A stretch of 64,000 nucleotides of DNA from an uncultured Eubacteriales bacterium (GTDB taxonomy: Bacteria > Bacillota > Clostridia > Oscillospirales > Oscillospiraceae), in contig LT599017.1 of assembly GCA_900079765.1 (NCBI GenBank), positions 372,001 through 436,000 on the forward strand, written 5' to 3'. Made by a program: the position numbers and the translations under genes. Shown piece by piece: positions 62,561 through 64,000 of this stretch (position 1 is its first letter; the number at the start of each line of letters is the position of its first letter). The notes beneath the pieces are model-generated. The model ran no database searches, had not been told where the DNA came from, and saw only the letters and a list, made by a program, of their open reading frames with translations.

Positions 62561-64000
62561 GGGACGAGGTTTTACGCATGGAGCGGGTCACCTACCGGGA
62601 ACGGGGCGCGGTCCAGCTGGAGGATTTTGACCTGACGCTATTCGCCGGTGAGATCGTGGGGCTGATTCCCATGAACAGCCACGGTCTAACGGCGCTCATC
62701 AACCTCCTGCGGCACAATCTGCCCCTTGAGTCGGGCTATATCTACTACAGGGAGGAGCAGATAAACTCCTGGCGCACGCCCAATCCCCGCCATAACCGCA
62801 TTGGCGTGATCCAAAGCGAGAGCGGCCTGGTGGAGGGCCTTACAGTGGCGGACAATATTTTTGTCCTCCGCCCCGGCTTTAAGACCTGGTACCTCCGCCC
62901 TTCGATTTTACGCCGCCAACTCCAGCCCTTTTTGGACCAGCTCGGCATTCAGATATCCGCGGACGCCTATGTGGAGGAGCTCAGCACCTTCCAGCGCTTT
63001 GTGGTGGAGCTCGTCAAGGCGGTGGTGGCAGGGAGCCGGTTGATTATTTTAAGAGATGTGAGCACCTTTATCAGCGAGTCGGAACTCACCCAACTCCACG
63101 AGATCCTGCGCCACTATGCCGCCCAGGGGGTGGCGTTCCTCTACATTGGCTTTCACTTTGAAGAGCTGGAGCAGATCTGTGACCGTACTGCTTTTCTCAT
63201 CAATGGGCGTATTGCCAAGGTCCTGCGCTCAGAGGAGGGGGAGCCTCACAGAAACGATTTTTATGAGCGAAAGGAATGGGAGAAGCAGATTGCCCAGCAA
63301 ACGGCGGAGAATACCTCGGCTCCTCCGGTTTTGCAGGTATCCCATCTCACCGGTGGGGCGGTGAGGGACCTCACCTTCGCGGTGTCGCCGGGGGAGTGCC
63401 TGGTGCTGCAGGACCTGGACAACCGCATCTTTGGAGATTTGCTGGCCATTCTTCAGGGGGAACGGCCCGTGGAGAGCGGAGAGATACGGCTCCGTGGAGC
63501 GCCGTTTCAGTGCGCTCCGACCCGGGACCTCGCCATATTAAAGGAACAGCCTGCTGACGCAATGCTCTTTAGTAAGATGAGCTATTTTGACAACATCTTC
63601 TTTACCATCGACCACCGCCTGCCCGGTCTGTGGCGAAACAGACGAATGCAGGAGGGGCTCCGGCGGAATCTGGGCTCCGAGTACGAGGAGCTGTTCGGAG
63701 TCCGGCTCGAACATCTGACCAAAATGGAAAAATACGATTTGGTCTACCACCGCATTCATTTTCAGAACCCGGGCGTTTTGTTCTGCATCCAGCCCTTCAA
63801 GGGCGCGGATGTCGGCCTGCGGAAACATATCTGGGATCTGCTTGAGGGGCTGATGCGGCAAGGAATGGCGGTCGTTATCCTCGCGGTCAACCTGGCGGAC
63901 GCCCTGTCTTTGGCGAGTCGGCTGATCCGCATTCACAAAGACGGGCCCGATGAGGTTTATGAGCAGCGCGACTTTGCCAAGATACCCTTCAGCGCCCCTT
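62557..64000 (+). CDS. Tandem ABC-ATPase-like protein lacking Walker A motifs (partial)
   Basis: 481 codons visible, open to the window end; GTG at 62557 overlaps the kinase stop (GTGA). Two ABC-ATPase-like units laid out as in RbsA (about 1-250 and 257 on). Unit 1: DFDLTLFAGEIVGLIP looks like the start of an ATPase, but the Walker A position reads IPMNSHGLTA (37-46) with no GKS/T; the signature is ELSTFQRF (141-148), the Walker B reads LIILRDVST with Val in place of the catalytic Glu. Unit 2: DLTFAVSPGECLVLQDLDNR, again no Walker A. So it most likely does not hydrolyse ATP. Its place after a sensor-poor kinase suggests a regulatory subunit that docks on the permease or kinase. The end of the gene is not seen. 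Confidence 0.85.
   Translation, partial: MRDEVLRMERVTYRERGAVQLEDFDLTLFAGEIVGLIPMNSHGLTALINLLRHNLPLESGYIYYREEQINSWRTPNPRHNRIGVIQSESGLVEGLTVADNIFVLRPGFKTWYLRPSILRRQLQPFLDQLGIQISADAYVEELSTFQRFVVELVKAVVAGSRLIILRDVSTFISESELTQLHEILRHYAAQGVAFLYIGFHFEELEQICDRTAFLINGRIAKVLRSEEGEPHRNDFYERKEWEKQIAQQTAENTSAPPVLQVSHLTGGAVRDLTFAVSPGECLVLQDLDNRIFGDLLAILQGERPVESGEIRLRGAPFQCAPTRDLAILKEQPADAMLFSKMSYFDNIFFTIDHRLPGLWRNRRMQEGLRRNLGSEYEELFGVRLEHLTKMEKYDLVYHRIHFQNPGVLFCIQPFKGADVGLRKHIWDLLEGLMRQGMAVVILAVNLADALSLASRLIRIHKDGPDEVYEQRDFAKIPFSAP

Overview
The window is high-GC DNA from a spore-forming, Gram-positive Clostridia-type bacterium. The evidence is the sporulation/division block yabP-yabQ-divIC-S1, strong AGGAGG ribosome sites, SLH-anchored secreted proteins and many PTS and ABC sugar systems. 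The style fits gut Oscillospiraceae (Flavonifractor/Lawsonibacter-like); this placement is inference from gene content and composition, not a database match.

Layout. 1-7,600 is mostly minus strand: a truncated amidohydrolase, the yabP-yabQ-divIC-S1 block, a response regulator/histidine kinase/HtrA operon and a cation-efflux transporter. 7,750-11,600 carries an ECF sigma operon, an orphan kinase-like protein and gapA. 11,700-20,550 is an L-ascorbate island: a DeoR repressor divergent from ulaG-C-A-B, a HAD phosphatase, an uncharacterised propeller-like protein, ulaF and ulaE. 20,640-26,000 (minus) has an NlpC/P60 hydrolase and a secreted SLH/propeller pair. 26,250-35,460 is a self-contained PTS operon with its own PRD regulator, Enzyme I, HPr variant, lactose/cellobiose-type IIA/IIB/IIC, an RDD membrane protein, a BadF-type sugar kinase and a GH4 phospho-glycosidase. 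A WYL regulator follows. 36,640-46,440 is a ROK repressor divergent from an unusual catabolic operon: ion-type permease, hydantoinase/oxoprolinase-like protein, HExxH protein, FAD oxidoreductase, zinc alcohol dehydrogenase and FGGY kinase. 46,530-64,000 is an apparent mannose/lyxose regulon: an aldose-epimerase-like protein, an SLH-anchored GH92 alpha-mannosidase, an RbsA-type ABC transporter, D-lyxose/mannose isomerase, PfkB kinase, a YesM/YesN-type two-component system and a tandem ABC-like protein without Walker A motifs, cut by the window end.

The most notable region is the last one. The binding lipoprotein is a head-to-tail fusion of two almost identical sugar-binding domains made by an 861-bp tandem duplication. 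The kinase has no extracytoplasmic sensor domain, and the gene after it encodes a seemingly dead RbsA-like ATPase. The GH92 and ABC promoters share an uncommon CCAATAAAT/C7/TAAAT element at nearly the same distance from their -10 boxes. Together these suggest a transporter-coupled sensing and regulation system for host-glycan mannose. The route would be: GH92 releases mannose, the ABC system imports it, the isomerase makes fructose, and the PfkB kinase makes fructose 6-phosphate.

No tRNA, rRNA, CRISPR array, insertion sequence or prophage gene was recognised.
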